Below are positions 16,406-24,513 of a stretch of DNA of 64,000 nt, piece by piece (position 1 is the first letter of the stretch; every line of letters begins with the position of its first letter). The notes under the pieces were generated by a model. The model made no database searches. It saw only the letters and a list, made by a program, of their open reading frames with translations, and had not been told where the DNA came from. The stretch is from Streptomyces uncialis (lineage in GTDB: Bacteria; Actinomycetota; Actinomycetes; Streptomycetales; Streptomycetaceae), in contig NZ_LFBV01000006.1 of NCBI RefSeq assembly GCF_001905345.1, positions 466,283-530,282 of the forward strand, read 5' to 3'. The translations under genes were made by a program, and so were the position numbers.

Positions 16406-17467
16406 GTGCGTACCGAACCAAACCCCACCCGTCTGGACCGGGTGTTCGCCCGGCTGGACCGTGAGCCGGAACGACCGGCTCATGTCTCCGTACCGGGGAT
16501 GAGCCGGCACAGGGTCGTCCTCTTCTCGGCGACCCTGGGCTTCTACGCCGCGATCGTCGTCGCGGTGCTCACCACGTCCTGGCTCGTGCGCCTCGACTGG
16601 CAGGTCATGTTCTTCCGGCCGTACCAGCAGTGGCCGGAGCTGCACGCCTACCTCGACTACTACGTGGTCCTCGGCCAGCGCGGCCCGACCGCCGTGATGG
16701 TCGCCGCGTGGCTGGGCTGGCGGTCGTGGCGCCAGCGCACCCTGCGTCCGATGCTGACGCTCGGGATGTCCCTGCTGCTGCTGAATGTGACGGTGGGCGC
16801 GGCCAAGCTGGGCATGGGCCGCCTCGGTCCGCACTACGCGACCGTGATCGGCTCCAACGAGATGTGGCTCGGCGGGGACATATTTCCCTCCGGGCACACC
16901 GCGAACGCGGTGGTGACCTGGGGAATCCTCGCGTATCTGGCGGCGACCCCGCGCGCCCGCCGGTATCTGTCGGCGCTGTCGGCCGTCGTCTCGCTCGGGG
17001 TGGGTCTGACCACGGTCTATCTCGGTACGCACTGGCTCAGCGATGTCCTGCTCGGCTGGGCGGCCGGGCTGCTGATCCTGCTCGCGCTGCCGTGGTTCGA
17101 GCCGCTGGTGGCACGGGCGGAGCGCTGGCTCTTCGGACTCCGGGACACCTGGCGCCGCCGCCGCGCGGCAGCCGGTGCCCCCGCTTCCACGGCCCCCGTC
17201 GCCACACCGGACCCCGCGGACGGCCCACCGCCGGTACGCATTCCCGGTCCGGCCCAGGAGCCCGCCACGCCGGAGACCGTCGGCGCCCCGCACACCGGCC
17301 GGGCGCAGCCCCGGCCGGCGCCCGGCGGGCACACCCCGCGCCCGGACCGCGCCCCGGGCACACCCGTCGGCGGGCGGCGCGGAACGCACCACCAGGAGCG
17401 CCCGGGGCACGGCACACCACCGGCGGCCGTACCGGCGGGCGGTCCGCCCGGCGGCACCCGCCCCTGA
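16406..17467 (+). CDS. PAP2-fold membrane phosphatase-like protein
   Basis: 353-residue protein with five to six membrane helices over residues 37-235 and a PAP2 core. The PSGH motif (161-164) and the third motif's His209 and Asp213 are intact. However, the first motif reads K134-x6-G-P instead of K-x6-R-P, and the Arg expected six residues before His209 is Thr203. Two phosphate-binding arginines of the classical site are therefore absent. The last 115 residues are a Pro/Ala/Gly-rich cytoplasmic tail. GTG at 16406 is the likely start, supported by the leaderless -10 box. Classical relatives dephosphorylate lipid phosphates such as undecaprenyl pyrophosphate or phosphatidate; this one may have altered or lost chemistry. 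Confidence 0.83.
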   Translation: MRTEPNPTRLDRVFARLDREPERPAHVSVPGMSRHRVVLFSATLGFYAAIVVAVLTTSWLVRLDWQVMFFRPYQQWPELHAYLDYYVVLGQRGPTAVMVAAWLGWRSWRQRTLRPMLTLGMSLLLLNVTVGAAKLGMGRLGPHYATVIGSNEMWLGGDIFPSGHTANAVVTWGILAYLAATPRARRYLSALSAVVSLGVGLTTVYLGTHWLSDVLLGWAAGLLILLALPWFEPLVARAERWLFGLRDTWRRRRAAAGAPASTAPVATPDPADGPPPVRIPGPAQEPATPETVGAPHTGRAQPRPAPGGHTPRPDRAPGTPVGGRRGTHHQERPGHGTPPAAVPAGGPPGGTRP

Positions 17468-17512
17468 CGGACGGCCCAGGGACAGCGGGGCACGGTACGC
17501 ACAGCCCGCCCC

Positions 17513-17568
17513 GCGCCGCGAAGGCCCCGGCAAACCCCACCACGGGGTTGCCGGGGCCTTCGCGGCGC
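17513..17568. terminator. 21-bp bidirectional terminator hairpin
   Basis: Perfect 21-bp arms (17513-17533 and 17548-17568) with further CCCC/GGGG pairing in the loop. It lies between the convergent PAP2 and I78-like genes and probably serves both. Confidence 0.85.
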
Positions 17569-17588
17569 CCTGGAGCGTCCTGGTGGCC

Positions 17589-17804
17589 TCAGCCCTTCCA
17601 GCTGCGGCGCACCACACCGTCGGCGACCTCGAAGTTCAGCCGCCCGAAGCGGTACTCCATGGTGATCAGGGCGCCCGGGGGCAGTGACCGGACGCTCGAC
17701 CAGCCGCGTTCACGGGCCAGTCGCTCGGCGGACTCGGCGTCGAGACCCGCGTAGGCGGCCGGGTCGTCCTGGGGCTCTTCGGGTGTCTGCGGATTGGGTG
17801 CCAT
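17589..17804 (-). CDS. I78-family peptidase inhibitor-like small protein
   Basis: 71-residue soluble protein. After an acidic, Pro-rich N-terminus comes AERLARERGWSSVRSLPPG, then ITMEYRFGRLNFEVADGVV. This resembles the inhibitor I78 fold, where an exposed loop precedes a conserved R-L-N strand. ATG at 17802-17804 is preferred to a longer in-frame start because homology-like sequence begins there; the ribosome binding site is weak. It has no signal peptide, so if it is an inhibitor it acts inside the cell. It is convergent with the PAP2 gene across a strong terminator. Family call by pattern only. Confidence 0.65.
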   Translation of the reverse strand: MAPNPQTPEEPQDDPAAYAGLDAESAERLARERGWSSVRSLPPGALITMEYRFGRLNFEVADGVVRRSWKG

Positions 17805-18268
17805 GCCCGCCACGTTAACCGCGCGTCGACTCCGGCAGGGGCCGGGTCGTCCCTGCGGGGTCACGCTTGGGTCACAGGATCACGACGCCCGATTCCGCGC
17901 GGCCGACTTCTCGTAGTTGGCGGTCATACGCCATACGCATTCCTTCCCCCGGTCATCCGCCGCTATTAGCGGACTTCCGGGAAAGCACTCGGAATATCTT
18001 CGCAAGGATTCACTCCGGCCCCTTCAAGGAGGAGCGGGACGAGGCATTCCACAGCTCTTCGGAAAAGCTGAACGAGTGCCGGAGTTTCACGATTTCCCCA
18101 CACAACACCCGGACGCCTTCAAGGGGTGGGGGCCGCTTCCCGCGCATCATGACGTGAGCTCCGGGAAGCCCGGAACACCATCCGTCCGGCAGCGGGCTCG
18201 GGGCCATGGCCGGTCAGGCCGGACATCCCCGCACGCGGGCCCGGTGCGGACCACAAAGGGGGCAGGCG
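17805..18268. other. AT-richer spacer before ctaD, no gene recognised
   Basis: 464 bp with noticeably lower GC (17930-18110) than the surroundings. Short ORFs exist on both strands, but none has a ribosome binding site, plausible codon use or recognisable motif. The region must contain the promoters of the I78-like gene and of the oxidase gene; no confident -35/-10 pair was found. Confidence 0.5.
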
Positions 18269-20011
18269 ATGGTGACCGGCAGCGCGCGGACGGCCGAAGG
18301 GCCGCGGAGCTCCGGGGCCCCGGAGAGCGACGAGGCGGCGGGGAAGGACCGGGCGGCGCGCCGGGGGCGGCTGGTGGTCGACTGGCTGACCACGACCGAC
18401 CACAAGAAGATCGGCCATCTCTACCTGATCACGTCGTTCGTGTTCTTCCTGATCGCGGGCCTGATGGCGATGGTGATGCGCGCCGAGCTGGCCCGGCCGG
18501 GCACCCAGCTGGTGTCGAACGAGCAGTTCAACCAGCTGTTCACCCTGCACGGCACGATCATGCTGCTGCTGTTCGCGACCCCGACGTTCGCGGGGTTCGC
18601 CAACGAGATCGTGCCGCTCCAGATCGGCGCTCCCGATGTGGCCTTCCCCCGGCTGAACATGTTCGCCTACTGGCTGTTCCTGTTCGGCGGGCTGATCGTG
18701 CTGGGGTCGCTGCTCACCCCGGGCGGGGCCGCCGACTTCGGGTGGTTCGCCTACGCGCCGCTCAACAGCGCCGAGCGCACCCCGGGGATCGGCGCCGACA
18801 TATGGATCATGGGGCTGGCGCTCGCCGGGTTCGGGACGATCCTGGGCGCGGTGAACTTCCTGACGACGATCATCGTGATGCGCGCCCCGGGGATGACGAT
18901 GTTCCGGATGCCGATCTTCACCTGGAACGTGCTGTTCACCTCGATCCTGGTCCTGATGGCGTTCCCGGTGCTCGCGGCGGCGCTGCTGGTCCTGGAGGCG
19001 GACCGGCGCTTCGGTTCGGTGGTGTTCGACGCCGCGAACGGGGGCGCGCTGCTGTGGCAGCACCTGTTCTGGTTCTTCGGGCACCCCGAGGTCTACATCA
19101 TCGCGCTGCCGTTCTTCGGGATCGTCTCGGAGATCATCCCGGTCTTCAGCCGCAAGCCGATCTTCGGCTATGTGACGCTGGTGGGGGCGACGATGACGAT
19201 CACCGGTCTGTCGATGGTGGTGTGGGCGCACCATATGTTCGCGACGGGCGCGGTGCTGCTGCCCTACTTCTCGCTGATGTCGTTCCTGATCGCGGTGCCG
19301 ACCGGGGTGAAGTTCTTCAACTGGACCGGGACCATGCTCAAGGGATCGCTGTCGTTCGAGACGCCGATGCTGTGGGCGACCGGGTTCCTGGTGTCGTTCC
19401 TCTTCGGCGGGCTCACCGGTGTGATCCTCGCGTCGCCGCCGCTGGACTTCCATGTCACCGACTCGTACTTCGTCGTGGCGCACTTCCACTACGTGGTCTT
19501 CGGGACGGTGGTCTTCGCGACGTTCGCCGGGTTCCACTTCTGGTGGCCGAAGTTCACCGGGAAGCTGCTGGACGAACGGCTCGGGAAGATCCACTTCTGG
19601 ACCCTGTTCACCGGGTTCCACCTGACGTTCCTGGTGCAGCACTGGCTGGGCGCGGAGGGCATGGCCCGGCGGTACGCGGACTATCTGTCGGCCGACGGCT
19701 TCACCGCGCTGAACACCCTGTCCACCATCGGCGCGTTCCTGCTGGGCGCCTCGACCCTGCCGTTCCTCTACAACGTCTGGCGGACCGCCCATCACGGCGA
19801 GCGGGTCACCGTGGACGATCCCTGGGGCTACGGCCGTTCGCTGGAGTGGGCGACGTCCTGCCCGCCGCCCCGGCACAACTTCGTGACGATGCCGGTGATC
19901 CGCTCGGAGTCCCCCGCGTTCGACCTGGCCCATCCGGAGTTCCCCGGCGGCCCCCGGGACACCCGGCGGAGCGCTCCGGCACCCGGACCGGCGGGTCCCG
20001 GGCGTAGCTGA
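18269..20011 (+). CDS. ctaD: cytochrome c oxidase subunit I, orphan copy
   Basis: 580-residue heme-copper oxidase subunit with 12 membrane helices, the catalytic core of the aa3 oxidase. Ligands are all present: heme a His94 and His407, the CuB site His272 (crosslinked to Tyr276 in HPEVY), His321 and His322, and heme a3 His405. The K-channel lysine Lys348 is in TGVKFFNW. ATG at 18269 was chosen because AAAGGGGGCAGGCG precedes it; GTG at 18272 is an alternative. No ctaC, ctaE or ctaF gene is adjacent, so subunits II and III must come from another locus, and this is probably a second copy of subunit I. The last 40 residues are a Pro/Gly-rich cytoplasmic tail. Confidence 0.95.
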   Translation: MVTGSARTAEGPRSSGAPESDEAAGKDRAARRGRLVVDWLTTTDHKKIGHLYLITSFVFFLIAGLMAMVMRAELARPGTQLVSNEQFNQLFTLHGTIMLLLFATPTFAGFANEIVPLQIGAPDVAFPRLNMFAYWLFLFGGLIVLGSLLTPGGAADFGWFAYAPLNSAERTPGIGADIWIMGLALAGFGTILGAVNFLTTIIVMRAPGMTMFRMPIFTWNVLFTSILVLMAFPVLAAALLVLEADRRFGSVVFDAANGGALLWQHLFWFFGHPEVYIIALPFFGIVSEIIPVFSRKPIFGYVTLVGATMTITGLSMVVWAHHMFATGAVLLPYFSLMSFLIAVPTGVKFFNWTGTMLKGSLSFETPMLWATGFLVSFLFGGLTGVILASPPLDFHVTDSYFVVAHFHYVVFGTVVFATFAGFHFWWPKFTGKLLDERLGKIHFWTLFTGFHLTFLVQHWLGAEGMARRYADYLSADGFTALNTLSTIGAFLLGASTLPFLYNVWRTAHHGERVTVDDPWGYGRSLEWATSCPPPRHNFVTMPVIRSESPAFDLAHPEFPGGPRDTRRSAPAPGPAGPGRS

Positions 20012-20083
20012 CGGGCGGATGGGCCCGGCGGGGCCCGGTACCCCGACGGCGGGCTGCCCGGGATCGTCCGCCCCGGCGCGGGG

Positions 20084-20935
20084 TCAGCGCACGGGCGTGA
20101 CCCGTACCGAGAGATCGTTGTCCTGGGTGTACAGGGCGCGGGCCTCGAACACGCCCTGCCCGGCGGCCGGCCGGACGGCGGGGTAGCCGTGGACGGCCCG
20201 GCGGTCGGCGATGTCGGCGGCCCGGTCGATGATCCGGGCGATCCGCACCCGGGGCCCGTCCGCCCCGTCCGGACACAGCCACAGGTCCCACAGTCCGGGC
20301 CGGGACATCAGTTCGGCGTACGGCACGGTGAAGACGAAGTCCCGCTGGCGCACGGTGACCCCGGCGCGTACGAGGACGGACGGATCGGCGCGTAACACCG
20401 ACTCGGCGTGGGCCGCGGTGGTGGGGACGGTGCCGTACATCCGGCCGCTGACGGTGAGACCGGGGTCCGCGACCAGGAGTTCCCCGGCCTCGGCGTGCGG
20501 GGCGCGCCACCAGCTGCGCACGGACAGATTGCCGTTCTTGGTGGCGTAGGGGATACGGACGGCGACATGGCCGAGTGCGCCGCTGGGGACGCGGTCGAGC
20601 AGGGACCGCAGATCGTGCGCGCCGGGCGCCAGCCGTCTCAGCCGTCCGCCCGCGACCTGCGCGTGGACGTCCCAGCGGCCCTCGGTGAGGGCGACCCCGC
20701 TGGGCAGCGCGGCCCGCAGACTACCGCCGGAGGCGGGGGTGAGGGGCAGCCGCACCTCCTCGGCGGGGTGTCCGGAGCCCCGGCGCAGCAGCACCAGATG
20801 GGCGTCGCCGGGCGTTCCCGGGTCGCGGACGTCGAAGGTGAGGCCGCCCGCGGAGTCGGCTATGCAGTGGGCGCGGGGCGTCCGTTCCCGGCCGTCGCCG
20901 TCGGGCCGCTCGGCGGCGGGGACCAACGTCGTCAT
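20084..20935 (-). CDS. conserved hypothetical protein, beta-rich
   Basis: 283-residue soluble protein with no signal peptide, membrane segment or recognised catalytic motif. It reads as repeated beta-strand modules: HLVLLRRGSG, RVPSGALGHVAVRIPYATKNGNLSVRSWWR and DNDLSVRVTPVR. The last shares an N-(G/D)-N-(D/L)-L-S-V-R pattern with the second, suggesting two related domains. Similar accessory domains occur next to glycosyl- or glycerophosphotransferases in Streptomyces, but that link is tentative. GAGAGG lies 10 nt before the ATG. It converges on ctaD with 72 bp between. Confidence 0.6.
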   Translation of the reverse strand: MTTLVPAAERPDGDGRERTPRAHCIADSAGGLTFDVRDPGTPGDAHLVLLRRGSGHPAEEVRLPLTPASGGSLRAALPSGVALTEGRWDVHAQVAGGRLRRLAPGAHDLRSLLDRVPSGALGHVAVRIPYATKNGNLSVRSWWRAPHAEAGELLVADPGLTVSGRMYGTVPTTAAHAESVLRADPSVLVRAGVTVRQRDFVFTVPYAELMSRPGLWDLWLCPDGADGPRVRIARIIDRAADIADRRAVHGYPAVRPAAGQGVFEARALYTQDNDLSVRVTPVR

Positions 20936-21507
20936 ACGGGACGTGCCTCTCTGTGGACGGCTCTCGGGACGGCGCCGCCCGGGTCAGGGGCGGCGGGCGG
21001 GACGCTCCCGGTGCGGCGGGCGCGGTGCGGGACGGCTCGGCCGGGGAACGCGTGGCGGACGGGTGCGGTGCGGGTCGTGCGGAGTGTGCGGGCTGTGTGG
21101 AGTGTGCGGGCTGTGCCGTGGGCGTGCTGGGTCGGGAAGGAGATGTGCATCCGCGTCTCCTCTCCCCCTCTCTGCGGCTTTCCGTCGGCCCCCGTACGGC
21201 GGACCGTCCGGGCGGTTTCCAAGGATTGACCAGGCTTTCCCGGTCTCTGCCGTTCCCCCGCTCTCCTCCCGCTTGGGACGGTTCCCCGCCGAACCGTCCC
21301 GCTCCTCCGCCTACCGTAGGTTTGGAATCGCTCCCACGTCGTCCGCTCGGCGAGGAACATCATCTTGTGCTGCAAGAGTTGCCTGATCGATAGCGCCGGA
21401 CGGGAACCATTCCCGCGACCGGCGCGCGCCGGTACCGCCTGACGGACGATAGGCCAACCCGGGGTACCCCGAACAGATGCCCCGCACGCCCGGCCGCGGG
21501 CATGCGG
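20936..21507. other. gap with short tandem repeats, no confident gene
   Basis: The gap holds GTGCGGAGTGTGCGGGCTGT-type imperfect repeats at about 21070-21118. An AT-richer patch at 21300-21420 probably contains the promoter of the leftward 20935 gene. A leftward ORF (21375 to 20932) opens with MMFLAERTTWERFQTYG, then degenerates into low-complexity Arg/Thr repeats. It has no ribosome binding site and is not called as a gene. Confidence 0.45.
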
Positions 21508-21541
21508 ACGGCCCCGCCTCCGAGCCCAGGGGCGGGGCCGT
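21508..21541 (-). terminator. 11-bp GC hairpin after Rpf gene
   Basis: Arms 21508-21518 and 21531-21541 are perfectly complementary, 12-nt loop, beginning 20 nt past the stop of the Rpf/LysM gene. It is probably its terminator. Confidence 0.7.
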
Positions 21542-21561
21542 GCGTGCGGGGGGCGACCCGG

Positions 21562-22293
21562 TCAGATGTCGAGTCGCTGGCCCGGCACGATCAGATGCGG
21601 GTCGGCGCCGATGACCCGCTGGTTGGCGTCGTACAGCCGTCGCCAGTCGGTGGCGTACCGCTCGGCGATCGCGCTGAGCGTGTCGCCGTCGCGGACGGTG
21701 TGGTGGCCGCGGCTCGCGCCGCCGGCGGCCCGCTCCGGGGCGCGCGGGGCGGCGGCCGGGGCGGTGCGCTGAGAGGTGTTCGCGGCACGGGGCGCGGAGC
21801 GCTCGCCGTCGGACGGGGGCGCGGCGGCGGAACCCGGGGCGGCCGGCGCGGGCGCGGCGGGGGCCGCGGGCCTGGCGGGCGCGGGGGCCGCGGGCTTCGG
21901 GGCGGCGGGGGCGGGGGGCTTCGCGGCGGAGGGGGCGGCGCCGGTCGCTCCGGCGCGGGCCGAGCACACGGGCCAGGCGCCCCAGCCCTGGCCGCGCTGC
22001 ACCTGGGTGGCGACGGCGATCTGCTGGGCCCGGGTGGCCCGGTCGGCGGTGGGGGCGTAGGCGGTGCCGCCGTAGGCCCGCCAGGTGCTCGCGGCGAACT
22101 GGAGCCCGCCGTAGTAGCCGTTGCCGGTGTTGATGGACCAGTTCCCACCGCTCTCGCACCGGGCGATACGGTCCCAGACCCCGCCGTCGGCGGCCTGGGC
22201 GGTGCCCGAAGCCGCGAGCAGCCCCAGCGGGGCGAGCAGCGCGGCCCCGGCGAACGCGGCGATCCTGCGGGTGGAAACGGGATGTCCGGACAT
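21562..22293 (-). CDS. secreted Rpf-like transglycosylase with LysM
   Basis: 243-residue secreted muralytic enzyme. A signal peptide (residues 1-35, ending AQA) is followed by the resuscitation-promoting-factor domain (about 37-112), with DRIARCESGGNW carrying the expected catalytic Glu47, and GYYGGLQFAASTW. A Pro/Ala linker (120-195) leads to a C-terminal LysM module (197-243: HHTVRDGDTLSAIAERY) that binds peptidoglycan. Family members cleave glycan strands during spore germination and growth. The ATG at 22291-22293 is preceded by AAGGGAACCTC; the longer ORF would hide the signal peptide. The 5' leader may exceed 200 nt, and rpf genes of Streptomyces can be under c-di-AMP riboswitch control, which I could not confirm here. 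Confidence 0.88.
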   Translation of the reverse strand: MSGHPVSTRRIAAFAGAALLAPLGLLAASGTAQAADGGVWDRIARCESGGNWSINTGNGYYGGLQFAASTWRAYGGTAYAPTADRATRAQQIAVATQVQRGQGWGAWPVCSARAGATGAAPSAAKPPAPAAPKPAAPAPARPAAPAAPAPAAPGSAAAPPSDGERSAPRAANTSQRTAPAAAPRAPERAAGGASRGHHTVRDGDTLSAIAERYATDWRRLYDANQRVIGADPHLIVPGQRLDI

Positions 22294-22830
22294 GAGGTTC
22301 CCTTTCCGAAGCCCCGGGTTCCCCCAAGATGTCGCGGGCTCCCTCACGCGTTCGGCGTGCGGAGGCCCGTTCCACCCCGTCCGCCACCCGGCGCTGGGCG
22401 CCGGGCTCGCCGGTCGAACCGGCTGGTGGACATTCCCGAGTGGTGCTCGGTGCACCGCCGAGGAACCTAGGGAAGCGGACGGTCCGGCATCAACCAACGG
22501 CCTGTCCCGCCAGGCCAGTCCATAGTTACCCCGGGTAGCGGCGTTTTCCGGTCAACCCCTTCTTCGTCCCATATCGGGATTTTCCCGCCACCCGGCCAAC
22601 CGGCCTGTGACTCACTTCACCGGCTCAACACACCTTGGACGTAAACAAGTTGACGCGGTGTAGCCGGATCGGCGGCCCATCTCACGCTCCGCTCCGGATG
22701 GTTCGATTCCGTTGACCGCCGGGCGTGACCATGGCCACAGCTTCCCCGTTGTCCCTGTCATGAGCCGGGGACCGCCCGGCACGGGCCGGGAGCCACCCGG
22801 CGACGCACACAGAGATCCCGAGGAGCCACC
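22294..22830. other. divergent regulatory gap between rpf-like and 22831 gene
   Basis: 537 bp without a convincing ORF. On the minus strand, TTGACC and GGGGTAAC near 22530-22555 could start a long rpf leader. On the plus strand, TTGGAC (22635) with TGTAGC (22659) is a weak promoter candidate for the 22831 gene. A GGTTCGATTCC word at 22700 is not part of a tRNA fold. Confidence 0.4.
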
Positions 22831-23616
22831 GTGCCGCGCATGCTCGACGTCAGCGACGACGTACGCGCCGAGATCGGCGACGCAGAAGCCGACCGGCTGC
22901 TCGCCGGAGAGAACGACCCGGGCAGTTACGACTGCACGTCCTGCCGCACCCCGGGCGACTCGGAACAGGAACGCACCAGCACCGTCCTGTTCATCGGCGA
23001 GGAGACCGCCGTCCTCGCCTTCGCCCATGCCACCTGCCTGCCCTCACAGATCGTCAAGGTCAGCGAGGAGCAGCTCCAGGGGGCCGTCCGTTCCATCACC
23101 GGGGAGGGCGACGGGGCCGGGCCCGGCGACACCGGACCCGAGCAGGCCGTCCTGGGCATCACCAGCGGTCTGGTCCTCATCGAGGGCGAACTGCACCCGG
23201 CACTGGTCGTCGAACCCACCGCGCCCATCGCGCGGGCCGGTACCACCGGGGAGAACGGCGACGAGTTCCTGGCCCTGCTGGTCGAGCAGGGCTTCCATCC
23301 CGCGTCGGGTGTGGACTCGGTACCGCCGGTGCTGCACGGCTGGTCGGTGCTGCTGGCCATGGGCCAGTTGCACGCCGTGCTCCAGCCGGGCCCGACCGGC
23401 GGCCAGCCCGTCGCCTGGTGGCAGGCCCACCGGCCGCTCCAGGTCACCGAGGGCTGGCGGGCCGCGGCGAACAAGCTCCAGCAGGTACTGGTGTTCGCCG
23501 CGCCGGTGGGCGCCATCGGCCGCCAGCCGCGTGAGGACCTGCTGCGGGACGCCCTCGACAAGGCAGCCGTCAACGGCGCCCTCGTCGGCTGCGCGATGCC
23601 CCTCGCGGGCACCTGA
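22831..23616 (+). CDS. conserved hypothetical actinomycete protein
   Basis: 261-residue soluble protein starting at GTG, with AGGAG 5 nt upstream. Residues 35-38 form a C-x-x-C pair (CTSC), and AHATCLPSQI near 65 adds a possible third and fourth ligand, so a small zinc-ribbon-like N-terminal part is conceivable. The rest alternates beta-strands and helices (GITSGLVLIEGELHPALVVE; VLHGWSVLLAMGQLHAVL) without a recognised catalytic motif. It is transcribed away from the Rpf gene, and a 26-bp repeat array follows it. I do not recognise a function. Confidence 0.7.
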   Translation: MPRMLDVSDDVRAEIGDAEADRLLAGENDPGSYDCTSCRTPGDSEQERTSTVLFIGEETAVLAFAHATCLPSQIVKVSEEQLQGAVRSITGEGDGAGPGDTGPEQAVLGITSGLVLIEGELHPALVVEPTAPIARAGTTGENGDEFLALLVEQGFHPASGVDSVPPVLHGWSVLLAMGQLHAVLQPGPTGGQPVAWWQAHRPLQVTEGWRAAANKLQQVLVFAAPVGAIGRQPREDLLRDALDKAAVNGALVGCAMPLAGT

Positions 23617-23704
23617 GCCGGAGCCCCGCGGGACCGTGCGCGACGGCGGGTGCGTGACGGCCGTACGCACCGCGGTCCCGCACGGCCGTCACGCTCGGCC
23701 GGTC

Positions 23705-23791
23705 CGGACCGCCGGAGCGGGCTGCCGGCCCGGACCGCCGGAGCAGGCTGCCGGGCCGGACCGCCGGAGCAGGCTGCCGGGCCGGACCGGG
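23705..23791. repeat. three 26-bp tandem repeats
   Basis: Units at 23705-23730, 23731-23756 and 23757-23782 are near identical (about two changes in the first), followed by a partial fourth. They lie in the 257-bp gap before the small Tyr/Gly-rich protein gene. There are no spacers, so this is not CRISPR. Confidence 0.85.
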
Positions 23792-23873
23792 CCCCGCCGG
23801 GTACGTCCGCCGCGGTCGGCGAAATGGTGCGCGATGGCCGCATCCGTCCGGGCCCGGGGTCGTTTGGCAGTTC

Positions 23874-24461
23874 GTGCACACCTACGACCCCACCCGCCGC
23901 CCGCCGCAGCAGAGCCCCATCCCGTCCATGCGCCCCGCGCATGAACAGGCGGGCGGTGTATCGGCCACGCCGATCTACGACGCGCTGTACGCGGAGTACC
24001 GCCGGTTGTTCCGGACCCTGCCCGGTGACCGCCACGGCGAGGAGGGGATGGGGTTCACCGCGTTCGGCACCGGCCCCCACGGCTCGTTCCCCGATCTCCG
24101 CTACGGCATGTCGTACGGCGGCACGCCCTCGGGGATGACCGGCGGGCTGTCGTCCGTCGGCTACGGCATGACCCAGCACGGCACGATGTACCAGCCGGAG
24201 CTGCGGCACGGCCCCGGCTACGACCCCGGTCCCGGACCGCGCTACGACGCCCGGCCGGACCATCAGCGGTCCGAGCACCACCGGCCGGAGCAGCACCGGC
24301 CCGAGCAGCAACAGCGCCATGGTCAGAACGGGGGGCCGGGCCAGGGACAGGGTCAGGGCCCGGCGCCGCAGGCCCATCCCACCGGGATGGTTCCCGTGTG
24401 GCAGGGCGGGCGCGGCTCGCATCTGCCGGCCCTGCCGCCCGCCCCGCGCCGGGAGTCCTGA
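23874..24461 (+). CDS. Gly/Tyr/Pro-rich small protein, DUF6643-like
   Basis: 195-residue low-complexity soluble protein. It contains TPIYDALYAEYRRLF near residue 32, then a Gly/Tyr/Met-rich middle (MSYGG, GMTGGLSSVGYGM), a His/Pro/Gln section with RPEQHRPEQ repeats, and the end LPALPPAPR. The TPIYDxL and LPALP words resemble Streptomyces DUF6643 proteins, of unknown role. GTG at 23874 is a guess: no Shine-Dalgarno sequence is visible. It converges on der with a GC hairpin between. Composition suggests an intrinsically disordered protein. Confidence 0.55.
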   Translation: MHTYDPTRRPPQQSPIPSMRPAHEQAGGVSATPIYDALYAEYRRLFRTLPGDRHGEEGMGFTAFGTGPHGSFPDLRYGMSYGGTPSGMTGGLSSVGYGMTQHGTMYQPELRHGPGYDPGPGPRYDARPDHQRSEHHRPEQHRPEQQQRHGQNGGPGQGQGQGPAPQAHPTGMVPVWQGGRGSHLPALPPAPRRES

Positions 24462-24469
24462 CCCGGGTC

Positions 24470-24499
24470 CGGGCGGGCGGGGCCGCCCCGGCCCGCCCG
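24470..24499. terminator. GC hairpin between convergent genes
   Basis: Thirteen to fourteen near-perfect pairs (one bulge) form between 24470-24482 and 24486-24499, directly after the stop of the small protein gene and just before the end of der. Confidence 0.65.
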
Positions 24500-24513
24500 A
24501 CCGCTTCTTCCCG

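Noticed and set aside
17867..18157. Rightward 96-codon ORF before ctaD
   Set aside because: It lies in an AT-richer regulatory gap, has no ribosome binding site and no recognisable sequence.
20932..21375. Leftward 147-codon ORF starting MMFLAERTTWERF
   Set aside because: Only the first 20 or so residues look protein-like; the rest is low-complexity, no ribosome binding site, and it covers tandem repeats.
22695..22720. tRNA-like GGTTCGATTCC word
   Set aside because: The flanks do not form a T stem, and no acceptor, D or anticodon arms fit around it.
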